A stretch of DNA of 64,000 nucleotides from Phaseolus vulgaris (Eukaryota > Streptophyta > Magnoliopsida > Fabales > Fabaceae). A program made the position numbers and the translations under genes. The stretch covers positions 7,045,665 to 7,109,664 of the forward strand of contig NC_023758.2 in the NCBI RefSeq assembly GCF_000499845.2, read 5' to 3'. Below the pieces are notes generated by a model. That model was not told where the DNA came from. It was given only the letters and a program-made list of their open reading frames with translations, and ran no database searches. This document shows positions 14,527 to 27,921 of the stretch, in pieces. The number at the start of each line of letters is the position of its first letter. The stretch's first letter is position 1.

Positions 14527-17500
14527 TTTTATAACCTAGGAAACTATAAGAAAGTGAACGTTCTGTATAATAATATTTTAAAAGTATCTTAACTATGGAA
14601 AATAAGCGTGTTACTTAGCTAAATGTTTGCAACTTGTTCTTTTCGCTATTTACTGATTGAAAATACTTATGATATCTTTGAAAACCAATATCATGTGTTA
14701 AAATTGTGTTTTGATATGTTTAATATTTCTTTTACAATCTTAGTTTATCAATTGATTGAAAGACTAATGAATATCTTCGAAAAACTATTTCACGTGTTAA
14801 AATTATGTTTTCATATATTTTTTACAATCTAAGGTCTATTAATTGATTCAAACACTTATGATAGCTTTGAAAACCAATTTCATGTGTTAAAATTGTGTTT
14901 TGATATGTTTCATATTTCTTTCACAATCTTAGTGTATGAATTGATTGAAACACTTATGAATATATTCGAAAAACAATTTCACGTGTTAAAATTGTGTTTT
15001 CATATATTTTTTACAATCTAAGGTCTATTAAATGATTCAAATACTTATGATACCTTTGAAAAACCATTTCATGTGTTCAAATTGTATTTTGATATGTTTA
15101 ATACTTCTTTTACAATCTAAGGTCTATTCATTGATTGAAACACTTATGATATCTTTGAAAAACAATTTCATGTGTTCAAATTGTATTTTGATATGTTTAA
15201 TACTTCTTTTACAATCTAAGGTCTATTCATTGATTGAAACACTTATGATATCTTTGAAAAACAATTTCATGTGTTAAAATTGTGTTTTGATATGTTTAAT
15301 ACTTCTTTCATTTACAATCTAAGGTTTTATAACCTAGGAAACTATAAGAAAGTGAACGTTCTGTATAATAATATTTTAAAAGTATCTTAAATATGGAAAA
15401 TAAGCGTGTTACTTAGCTAAATGTTTGCAACTTGTTCTTTTCGCTATTTACTGATTGAAAATACTTATGATAGCTTTGAAAACCAATTTCATGTGTTAAA
15501 ATTGTGTTTTGATATGTCTAATATTTCTTTTACAATCCTAGTGTATGAATTGATTGAAACACTTATGAATATCTTCGAAAAATAATTTCACGTGTTAAAA
15601 TTGTGTTATCATATATTTTTTACAATCTAAGGTCTATTAATTGATTCAAACACTTATGATACCTTTGAATAACCATTTTATGTGTTCAAATTGTATTTTG
15701 ATATGTTTAATACTTCTTTTACAATATAAGGTCTATTCATTGATTGAAACACTTATGATATCTTTGAAAACCAATTTCATGTGTTAAAATTGTGTTTTGA
15801 TATGTTTAATAGTTCTTTCATTTACAATCTATGGTTTTATAACCTAGGAAACTATAAGAAAGTGAATGTTCTGTATAATAATATTTTAAAAGTATCTTAA
15901 CTATGGAAAACAAGCGTGTTACTTAACTAAATGTTTGCAACTTGTTCTTTTCGCTATTTACTGATTGAAAATACTTATGATAGCTTTGAAAACCAATTTC
16001 ATGTGTTAAAATTGTGTTTTGATATGTTTCATATTTCTTTTACAATCTTAGTGTATGAATTGATTGAAACACTTATGAATATATTCGCAAAACAATTTCA
16101 CGTGTTAAAATTGTGTTTTCATATATTTTTTTCAATCTAAGGTCTATTAATTGATTCAAACACTTATGATACCTTTGAAAAACCATTTCATGTGTTCAAA
16201 TTGTATTTTGATATGTTTAATACTTCTTTTACAATCTAAGGTCTATTCATTGATTGAAACACTTATGATATCTTTGAAAAATAATTTCATGTGTTAAAAT
16301 TGTGTTTTGATATATTTAATACTTCTTTCATTTACAATCTAAGGTTTTATTACCTAGGAAACTATAAGAAAGTGAATGTTCTTTATAATAATATTTTAAA
16401 AGTATCTTAACTATGGAAAATAAGCGTGTTACTTAGCTAAATGTTTGCAACTTGTTCTTTTCGCTATTTACTGATTGAAAATACTTATGATATCTTTGAA
16501 AACCAATATCATGTGTTAAAATTGTGTTTTGATATGTTTAATATTTCTTTTACAATCTTAGTCTATTAATTGATTGAAAGACTAATGAATATCTTCGAAA
16601 AACAATTTCACGTGTTAAAATTGTGTTTTCATATATTTTTTACAATCTAAGGTCTATTAATTGATTCAAACACTTATGATACCTTTGAATAACCATTGCA
16701 TGTGTTCAAATTGTATTTTGATATGTTTAATACTTCTTTTATATTATAAGGTCTATTCATTGATTGAAACACTTATGATATCTTTGAAAACCAATTTCAT
16801 GTGTTAAAATTGTGTTTTGATATGTTTAATACTTCTTTCATTTACAATCTAAGGTTTTATAACCTAGGAAACTATAAGAAAGTGAATGTTGTGTATAATA
16901 ATAGTTTAAAAGTATATTAACTATTGAAAACAAGGGTGTTACTTAGCTAAATGTTTGCAACTTGTTCTTTTCGCTATTTACTGATTGAAAACACTTATGA
17001 TATCTTTGAAAAACAATTTCATCTGTTAAAATTGTGTTTTGATATGTTTAATAGTTCTTTCATTTACAATATATGGTTTTATAACCTAGGAAACTATAAG
17101 AAAGGGAATGTTCTGTATAATAATATTTTAAAAGTATCTTAACTATGGAAAACAATCGTGTTACTTAACTAAATGTTTGCAACTTGTTCTTTTCGCTATT
17201 TACTGATTGAAAATACTTATGATAGCTTTGAAAACCAATTTCATGTGTTAAAATTGTGTTTTGATATGTCTAATATTTCTTTTACAATCCTAGTGTATGA
17301 ATTGATTGAAACACTTATGAATATCTTCGAAAAATAATTTCACGTGTTAAAATTGTGTTATCATATATTTTTTACAATCTAAGGTCTATTAATTGATTCA
17401 AACACTTATGATACCTTTGAATAACCATTTTATGTGTTCAAATTGTATTTTGATATGTTTAATACTTCTTTTACAATATAAGGTCTATTCATTGATTGAA

Positions 17501-17682
17501 ACACTTATGATATCTTTGAAAACCAATTTCATGTGTAAAAATTGTGTTTTGATATGTTTAATAGTTCTTTCATTTACAATCTATGGTTTTATAACCTAGG
17601 AAACTATAAGAAAGTGAATGTTCTGTATAATAATATTTTAAAAGTATCTTAACTATGGAAAACAAGCGTGTTACTTAACTAA

Positions 17683-20600
17683 ATGTTTGCAACTTGTTCT
17701 TTTCGCTATTTACTGATTGAAAATCCTTATGATAGCTTTGAAAACCAATTTCATGTGTTAAAATTGTGTTTTGATATGTTTCATATTTCTTTCACAATCC
17801 TAGTGTATGAATTGATTGAAACACTTATGAATATATTCGAAAAACAATTTCATGTGTTAAAATTGTGTTTTCATATATTTTTTACAATCTAAGGTCTATT
17901 AAATGATTCAAACACTTATGATACCTTTGAAAAACCATTTCATGTGTTAAAATTGTATTTTGATATGTTTAATACTTCTTTTACAATCTAAGGTCTATTC
18001 ATTGATTGAAACACTTATGATATCTTTGAAAAACAATTTCATGTGTTAAAATTGTGTTTTGATATGTTTAATACTTCTTACATTTACAATCTAAGGTTTT
18101 ATAACCTAGGAAACTATAAGAAAGTGAACGTTCTGTATAATAATATTTTAAAAGTATCTTAACTATGGAAAATAAGCGTGTTACTTAGCTAAATGTTTGC
18201 AACTTGTTCTTTTCGCTATTTACTGATTGAAAATACTTATGATATCTTTGAAAACCAATATCATGTGTTAAAATTGTGTTTTGATATGTTTAATACTTCT
18301 TTTACAATCTAAGGTCTATTCATTGATTGAAACACTTATGATATCTTTGAAAAATAATTTCATGTGTTAAAATTGTGTTTTGATATGTTTAATACTTCTT
18401 TCATTTACAATCTAAGGTTTTATTACCTAGGAAACTATAAGAAAGTGAATGTTCTTTATAATAATATTTTAAAAGTATCTTAACTATGGAAAATAAGCGT
18501 GTTACTTAGCTAAATGTTTGCAACTTGTTCTTTTCGCTATTTACTGATTGAAAATACTTATGATATCTTTGAAAACCAATATCATGTGTTAAAATTGTGT
18601 TTTGATATGTTTAATATTTCTTTTACAATCTTAGTCTATTAATTGATTGAAAGACTAATGAATATCTTCGAAAAACAATTTCACGTGTTAAAATTGTGTT
18701 TTCATATATTTTTTACAATCTAAGGTCTATTAATTGATTCAAACACTTATGATACCTTTGAATAACCATTGCATGTGTTCAAATTGTATTTTGATATGTT
18801 TAATACTTCTTTTATATTATAAGGTCTATTCATTGATTGAAACACTTATGATATCTTTGAAAAACAATTTCATGTGTTAAAATTGTGTTTTGATATGTTT
18901 AATACTTCTTTCATTTACAATCTAAGGTTTTATAACCTAGGAAACTATAAGAAAGTGAATGTTGTGTATAATAATAGTTTAAAAGTATATTAACTATTGA
19001 AAACAAGGGTGTTACTTAGCTAAATGTTTGCAACTTGTTCTTTTCGCTATTTACTGATTGAAAACACTTATGATATCTTTGAAAAACAATTTCATCTGTT
19101 AAAATTGTGTTTTGATATGTTTAATAGTTCTTTCATTTACAATATATGGTTTTATAACCTAGGAAACTATAAGAAAGGGAATGTTCTGTATAATAATATT
19201 TTAAAAGTATCTTAACTATGGAAAACAAGCGTGTTACTTAGCTAAATGTTTGCAACTTGTTCTTTTCGCTATTTACTGATTGAAAATACTTATGATATCT
19301 TTGAAAACCAATTTCATGTGTTAAAATTGTGTTTTAATATGTTTAATATTTCTTTTACAATCTTAGTCTAGTAATTGATTGAAACACTTATGAATATCTT
19401 CGAAAAACAATTTCATGTGTTAAAATTGTGTTTTCATATATTTTTTACAATCTAAGGTTTTTTAACCTAGGAAACCATAAGAAAGTGAATGTTCTGTATA
19501 ATAATAGTTTAAAAGTATATTAACTATTGAAAACAAGCGTCTTACTTAGCTAAATGTTTGCAACTTGTTCTTTTCGCTATTTTCTGATTGAAAACACTTA
19601 TGATATCTTTGAAAACCAATTTCATGTGTTAAAATTGTGTTTTGATATGTTGAATATTTCTTTTACAATCTAAGTCTATTAATTGATTGAAACACTTATG
19701 AATATCTTCGAAAAACAATTTCACGTGTTAAAATTGTGTTTTCATATATTTTTTACAATCTAAGGTCTAATAATTGATTCAAACACTTATGATACCTTTG
19801 AAAAACCATTTCATGTGTTCAAATTGTATTTTGATATGTTTAATACTTCTTTTACAATCTAAGGTCTATTCATTTATTGAAACACTTATGATATCTTTGA
19901 AAACCAATTTCATGTGTTAAAATTGTGTTTTGATATGTTTAATAGTTCTTTCATTTACAATCTATGGTTTTATAACCTAGGAAACTATAAGAAAGTGAAT
20001 GTTCTGTATAATAATATTTTAAAAGTATCTTAACTATGGAAAACAAGCGTGTTACTTAACTAAATGTTTGCAACTTGTTCTTTTCGCTATTTACTGATTG
20101 AAAATCCTTATGATAGCTTTGAAAACCAATTTCATGTGTTAAAATTGTGTTTTGATATGTTTCATATTTCTTTCACAATCCTAGTGTATGAATTGATTGA
20201 AACACTTATGAATATATTCGAAAAACAATTTCATGTGTTAAAATTGTGTTTTCATATATTTTTTACAATCTAAGGTCTATTAAATGATTCAAACACTTAT
20301 GATACCTTTGAAAAACCATTTCATGTGTTAAAATTGTATTTTGATATGTTTAATACTTCTTTTACAATCTAAGGTCTATTCATTGATTGAAACACTTATG
20401 ATATCTTTGAAAAACAATTTCATGTGTTAAAATTGTGTTTTGATATGTTTAATACTTCTTACATTTACAATCTAAGGTTTTATAACCTAGGAAACTATAA
20501 GAAAGTGAACGTTCTGTATAATAATATTTTAAAAGTATCTTAACTATGGAAAATAAGCGTGTTACTTAGCTAAATGTTTGCAACTTGTTCTTTTCGCTAT

Positions 20601-22240
20601 TTACTGATTGAAAATACTTATGATATCTTTGAAAACCAATATCATGTGTTAAAATTGTGTTTTGATATGTTTAATACTTCTTTTACAATCTAAGGTCTAT
20701 TCATTGATTGAAACACTTATGATATCTTTGAAAAATAATTTCATGTGTTAAAATTGTGTTTTGATATGTTTAATACTTCTTTCATTTACAATCTAAGGTT
20801 TTATTACCTAGGAAACTATAAGAAAGTGAATGTTCTTTATAATAATATTTTAAAAGTATCTTAACTATGGAAAATAAGCGTGTTACTTAGCTAAATGTTT
20901 GCAACTTGTTCTTTTCGCTATTTACTGATTGAAAATACTTATGATATCTTTGAAAACCAATATCATGTGTTAAAATTGTGTTTTGATATGTTTAATATTT
21001 CTTTTACAATCTTAGTCTATTAATTGATTGAAAGACTAATGAATATCTTCGAAAAACAATTTCACGTGTTAAAATTGTGTTTTCATATATTTTTTACAAT
21101 CTAAGGTCTATTAATTGATTCAAACACTTATGATACCTTTGAATAACCATTGCATGTGTTCAAATTGTATTTTGATATGTTTAATACTTCTTTTATATTA
21201 TAAGGTCTATTCATTGATTGAAACACTTATGATATCTTTGAAAAACAATTTCATGTGTTAAAATTGTGTTTTGATATGTTTAATACTTCTTTCATTTACA
21301 ATCTAAGGTTTTATAACCTAGGAAACTATAAGAAAGTGAATGTTGTGTATAATAATAGTTTAAAAGTATATTAACTATTGAAAACAAGGGTGTTACTTAG
21401 CTAAATGTTTGCAACTTGTTCTTTTCGCTATTTACTGATTGAAAACACTTATGATATCTTTGAAAAACAATTTCATCTGTTAAAATTGTGTTTTGATATG
21501 TTTAATAGTTCTTTCATTTACAATATATGGTTTTATAACCTAGGAAACTATAAGAAAGGGAATGTTCTGTATAATAATATTTTAAAAGTATCTTAACTAT
21601 GGAAAACAAGCGTGTTACTTAGCTAAATGTTTGCAACTTGTTCTTTTCGCTATTTACTGATTGAAAATACTTATGATATCTTTGAAAACCAATTTCATGT
21701 GTTAAAATTGTGTTTTAATATGTTTAATATTTCTTTTACAATCTTAGTCTAGTAATTGATTGAAACACTTATGAATATCTTCGAAAAACAATTTCATGTG
21801 TTAAAATTGTGTTTTCATATATTTTTTACAATCTAAGGTTTTTTAACCTAGGAAACCATAAGAAAGTGAATGTTCTGTATAATAATAGTTTAAAAGTATA
21901 TTAACTATTGAAAACAAGCGTCTTACTTAGCTAAATGTTTGCAACTTGTTCTTTTCGCTATTTTCTGATTGAAAACACTTATGATATCTTTGAAAACCAA
22001 TTTCATGTGTTAAAATTGTGTTTTGATATGTTGAATATTTCTTTTACAATCTAAGTCTATTAATTGATTGAAACACTTATGAATATCTTCGAAAAACAAT
22101 TTCACGTGTTAAAATTGTGTTTTCATATATTTTTTACAATCTAAGGTCTAATAATTGATTCAAACACTTATGATACCTTTGAAAAACCATTTCATGTGTT
22201 CAAATTGTATTTTGATATGTTTAATACTTCTTTTACAATC
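17683..22240 (+). repeat. Two copies of a ~2381-bp super-repeat
   Basis: Sequence from about 17683 recurs from 20064, and sequence from 19024 recurs at 21405; both offsets are 2381 bp. Shared rare variants include TTTGAATAACCATTGCATGTG, the TTTTATATTATAAGG subunit tail, a linker with AAGAAAGGGAATG, and TTTTTTAACCTAGGAAACC. Near-identity ends close to 19860/22240, where the copies switch to different subunit variants (TTCATTTATTG against TTCATTGATTG). This is a tandem duplication of several HORs at once. Confidence 0.8.
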
Positions 22241-24185
22241 TAAGGTCTATTCATTGATTGAAACACTTATGATATCTTTGAAAAACAATGTCATGTGTTA
22301 AAATTATGTTTTGATATGTTTAATACTTCTTTCATTTACAATCTAAGGTTTTATTACCTAGGAAACTATAAGAAAGTGAATGTTCTGTATAATAATATTT
22401 TAAAAGTATCTTAACTATGGAAAATAAGCGTGTTACTTAGCTAAATGTTTGCAACTTGTTCTTTTCGCTATTTACTGATTGAAAATACTTATGATATCTT
22501 TGAAAACCAATATCATGTGTTAAAATTATGTTTTGATATGTCTAATATTTCTTTTACAATCTTACTCTATTAATTGATTGAAAGACTAATGAATATCTTC
22601 GAAAAATAATTTCACGTGTTAAAATTGTGTTTTCATATATTTTTTACAATCTAAGGTCTATTAATTGATTCAAACACTTATGATACCTTTGAATAACCAT
22701 TTCATGTGTTCAAATTGCATTTTGATATGTTTAATACTTCTTTTACAATATAAGGTCTATTCATTGATTGAAACACTTATGATATATTTGAAAAACAATT
22801 TCATCTTTTAAAATTGTGTTTTGATATGTTTAATAGTTCTTTCATTTACAATCTAAGGTTTTATAACCTAGGAAACTATAAAAAAGTGAATGTTCTGTAT
22901 AATAATAGATTAAAAGTATCTTAACTATGGAAAACAAGCGTATTACTTAGCTAAATGTTTGCAACTTGTCTTTTCGCTATTAACTGAATGAAAACACTTA
23001 TGATATCTTTGAAAACCAATTTCATGTGTTAAAATTGTGTTTTGATATGTTTAATATTTCTTTTACAATCTTAGTCTATTAATTGATTGAAACACTTATG
23101 AATATCTTCGAAAAACAATTTCACGTGTTAAAATTGTGTTTTCATATATTTTTTACAATCTAAGGTCTATTAATTGATTCAAACACTTATGATACCTTTG
23201 CAAAACCATTTCATGTGTTCAAATTGTATTTTGATATGTTTAATACTTCTTTTACTATCTAAGGTCTATTCATTCATTGAAACACTTGTGATATCTTTGG
23301 AAAACAATTTCATTTGTTAAAATTGTGTTTTGATATGTTTAATACTTCTTTCATTTACAATCTAAGGTTTTATAACCTAGGAAACTATAAGAAAGTGAAT
23401 GTTGTGTATAATAATAGTTTAAAAGTATATTAACTATTGAAAACAAGGGTGTTACTTAGCTAAATGTTTGCAACTTGTTCTTTTCGCTATTTACTGATTG
23501 AAAATACTTATGATATCTTTGAAAACCAATTTCATGTGTTAAAATTGTGTTTTAATATGTTTAATATTTCTTTTACAATCTTAGTTTAGTAATTGATTGA
23601 AACACTTATGAATATCTTCGAAAAACAATTTCACGTGTTAAAATTGTGTTTTCATATATTTTTTACAATCTAAGGTTTTATAACCTAGGAAACCATAAGA
23701 AAGTGAATGTTCTGTATAATAATAGTTTAAAAGTATATTAACTATTGAAAACAAGCGTCTTACTTAGCTAAATGTTTGCAACTTGTTCTTTTCGCTATTT
23801 ACCTATTGAAAACACTTATGATATCTTTGAAAACCAATTTCATGTGTTAAAATTGTGTTTTGATATGTTGAATATTTCTTTTACAATCTAAGTCTATTAA
23901 TTGATTGAAACACTTATGAATATCTTCGAAAAACAATTTCACGTGTTAAAATTGTGTTTTCATATATTTTTTACAATCTAAGGTCTATTAATTGATTCAA
24001 ACACTTATGATACCTTTGAAAAACCATTTCATGTGTTAAAATTGTATTTTGATATGTTTAATACTTCTTTTACAATCTAAGGTCTATTCATTGATTGAAA
24101 CACTTATGATATCTTTGAAAAACAATTTCATGTGTTAAAATTGTGTTTTGATATGTTTAATACTTCTTTCATTTACAATCTAAGG

Positions 24186-27100
24186 TTTTATAACCTGCGA
24201 AACTATAAGAAAGTGAACGTTCTGTATAATAATATTTTAAAAGTATCTTAACTATGGAAAATAAGCGTGTTACTTAGCTAAATGTTTGCAACTTGTTCTT
24301 TTCGCTATTTACTGATTGAAAATACTTATGATATCTTTGAAAACCAATATCATGTGTTAAAATTGTGTTTTGATATGTTTAATATTTCTTTTACAATCTT
24401 AGTCTATCAATTGATTGAAAGACTAATGAATATCTTCGAAAAACAATTTCACGTGTTAAAATTGTGTTTTCATATATTTTTTACAATCTAAGGTCTATTA
24501 ATTGATTCATACACTTATGATAGCTTTGAAAACCAATTTCATGTGTTAAAATTGTGTTTTGATATGTTTCATATTTCTTTCACAATCCTAGTGTATGAAT
24601 TGATTGAAACACTTATGAATATATTCGAAAAACAATTTCATGTGTTAAAATTGTGTTTTCATATATTTTTTACAATCTAAGGTCTATTAAATGATTCAAA
24701 CACTTATGATACCTTTGAAAAACCATTTCATGTGTTAAAATTGTATTTTGATATGTTTAATACTTCTTTTACAATCTAAGGTCTATTCATTGATTGAAAC
24801 ACTTATGATATCTTTGAAAAACAATTTCATGTGTTAAAATTGTGTTTTGATATGTTTAATACTTCTTACATTTACAATCTAAGGTTTTATAACCTAGGAA
24901 ACTATAAGAAAGTGAACGTTCTGTATAATAATATTTTAAAAGTATCTTAACTATGGAAAATAAGCGTGTTACTTAGCTAAATGTTTGCAACTTGTTCTTT
25001 TCGCTATTTACTGATTGAAAATACTTATGATATCTTTGAAAACCAATATCATGTGTTAAAATTGTGTTTTGATATGTTTAATATTTCTTTTACAATCTTA
25101 GTCTATCAATTGATTGAAAGACTAATGAATATCTTCGAAAAACAATTTCACGTGTTAAAATTGTGTTTTCATATATTTTTTACAATCTAAGGTCTATTAA
25201 TTGTTTCAAACACTTATGATAGCTTTGAAAACCAATTTCATGTGTTAAAATTGTGTTTTGATATGTTTCATATTTCTTTTACAATCTTAGTGTATGAATT
25301 GATTGAAACACTTATGAATATATTCGAAAAACAATTTCACGTGTTAAAATTGTGTTTTCATATATTTTTTACAATCTAAGGTCTATTAATTGATTCAAAC
25401 ACTTATGATACCTTTGAAAAACCATTTCATGTGTTAAAATTGTATTTTGATATGTTTAATACTTCTTTTACAATCTAAGGTCTATTCATTGATTGAAACA
25501 CTTATGATATCTTTGAAAAACAATTTCATGTGTTAAAATTGTGTTTTGATATGTTTAATACTTCTTACATTTACAATCTAAGGTTTTATAACCTAGGAAA
25601 CTATAAGAAAGTGAACGTTCTGTATAATAATATTTTAAAAGTATCTTAACTATGGAAAATAAGCGTGTTACTTAGCTAAATGTTTGCAACTTGTTCTTTT
25701 CGCTATTTACTGATTGAAAATACTTATGATATCTTTGAAAACCAATATCATGTGTTAAAATTGTGTTTTGATATGTTTAATATTTCTTTTACAATCTTAG
25801 TCTATCAATTGATTGAAAGACTAATGAATATCTTCGAAAAACAATTTCACGTGTTAAAATTGTGTTTTCATATATTTTTTACAATCTAAGGTCTATTAAT
25901 TGTTTCAAACACTTATGATAGCTTTGAAAACCAATTTCATGTGTTAAAATTGTGTTTTGATATGTTTCATATTTCTTTTACAATCTTAGTGTATGAATTG
26001 ATTGAAACACTTATGAATATATTCGAAAAACAATTTCACGTGTTAAAATTGTGTTTTCATATATTTTTTACAATCTAAGGTCTATTAATTGATTCAAACA
26101 CTTATGATACCTTTGAAAAACCATTTCATGTGTTAAAATTGCATTTTGATATGTTTAATACTTCTTTTACAATCTAAGGTCTATTCATTGATTGAAACAC
26201 TTATGATATCTTTGAAAAACAATTTCATGTGTTAAAATTGTGTTTTGATATGTTTAATACTTCTTACATTTACAATCTAAGGTTTTATAACCTAGGAAAC
26301 TATAAGAAAGTGAACGTTCTGTATAATAATATTTTAAAAGTATCTTAACTATGGAAAATAAGCGTGTTACTTAGCTAAATGTTTGCAACTTGTTCTTTTC
26401 GCTATTTACTGATTGAAAATACTTATGATATCTTTGAAAACCAATATCATGTGTTAAAATTGTGTTTTGATATGTTTAATATTTCTTTTACAATCTTAGT
26501 CTATCAATTGATTGAAAGACTAATGAATATCTTCGAAAAACAATTTCACGTGTTAAAATTGTGTTTTCATATATTTTTTACAATCTAAGGTCTATTAATT
26601 GTTTCAAACACTTATGATAGCTTTGAAAACCAATTTCATGTGTTAAAATTGTGTTTTGATATGTTTCATATTTCTTTTACAATCTTAGTGTATGAATTGA
26701 TTGAAACACTTATGAATATATTCGAAAAACAATTTCACGTGTTAAAATTGTGTTTTCATATATTTTTTACAATCTAAGGTCTATTAATTGATTCAAACAC
26801 TTATGATACCTTTGAAAAACCATTTCATGTGTTAAAATTGCATTTTGATATGTTTAATACTTCTTTTACAATCTAAGGTCTATTCATTGATTGAAACACT
26901 TATGATATCTTTGAAAAACAATTTCATGTGTTAAAATTGTGTTTTGATATGTTTAATACTTCTTTCATTTACAATCTAAGGTTTTATAACCTAGGAAACT
27001 ATAAGAAAGTGAACGTTCTGTATAATAATATTTTAAAAGTATCTTAAATATGGAAAATAAGCGTGTTACTTAGCTAAATGTTTGCAACTTGTTCTTTTCG

Positions 27101-27680
27101 CTATTTACTGATTGAAAATACTTATGATATCTTTGAAAACCAATATCATGTGTTAAAATTGTGTTTTGATATGTTTAATATTTCTTTTACAATCTTAGTC
27201 TATCAATTGATTGAAAGACTAATGAATATCTTCGAAAAACAATTTCACGTGTTAAAATTGTGTTTTCATATATTTTTTACAATCTAAGGTCTATTAATTG
27301 ATTCATACACTTATGATAGCTTTGAAAACCAATTTCATGTGTTAAAATTGTGTTTTGATATGTTTCATATTTCTTTCACAATCCTAGTGTATGAATTGAT
27401 TGAAACACTTATGAATATATTCGAAAAACAATTTCACGTGTTAAAATTGTGTTTTCATATATTTTTTACAATCTAAGGTCTATTAATTGATTCAAACACT
27501 TATGATACCTTTGAAAAACCATTTCATGTGTTAAAATTGTATTTTGATATGTTTAATACTTCTTTTACAATCTAAGGTCTATTCATTGATTGAAACACTT
27601 ATGATATCTTTGAAAAACAATTTCATGTGTTAAAATTGTGTTTTGATATGTTTAATACTTCTTTCATTTACAATCTAAGG
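24186..27680 (+). repeat. Five consecutive 699-bp HORs without an indel
   Basis: Linker starts lie at 24186, 24885, 25584, 26283, 26982 and 27681, giving five intervals of exactly 699 bp. Each unit is the linker plus first subunit (217 bp), then 91, 98, 91, 99 and 103 bp subunits. Unit-specific variants trace the amplification. AATTGATTCATACAC occurs in the first and fifth units and AATTGTTTCAAACAC in the middle three. CTTACATTT occurs in the first three and CTTTCATTT in the last two. AATTGCATTTTG is found only in the third and fourth. The next unit to the right reverts to 510 bp. Confidence 0.92.
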
Positions 27681-27921
27681 TTTTATAACCTAGGAAACTA
27701 TAAGAAAGTGAACGTTCTGTATAATAATATTTTAAAAGTATCTTAAATATGGAAAATAAGCGTGTTACTTAGCTAAATGTTTGCAACTTGTTCTTTTCGC
27801 TATTTACTGATTGAAAATACTTATGATATCTTTGAAAACCAATATCATGTGTTAAAATTGTGTTTTGATATGTTTAATATTTCTTTTACAATCTTAGTCT
27901 ATCAATTGATTGAAAGACTAA

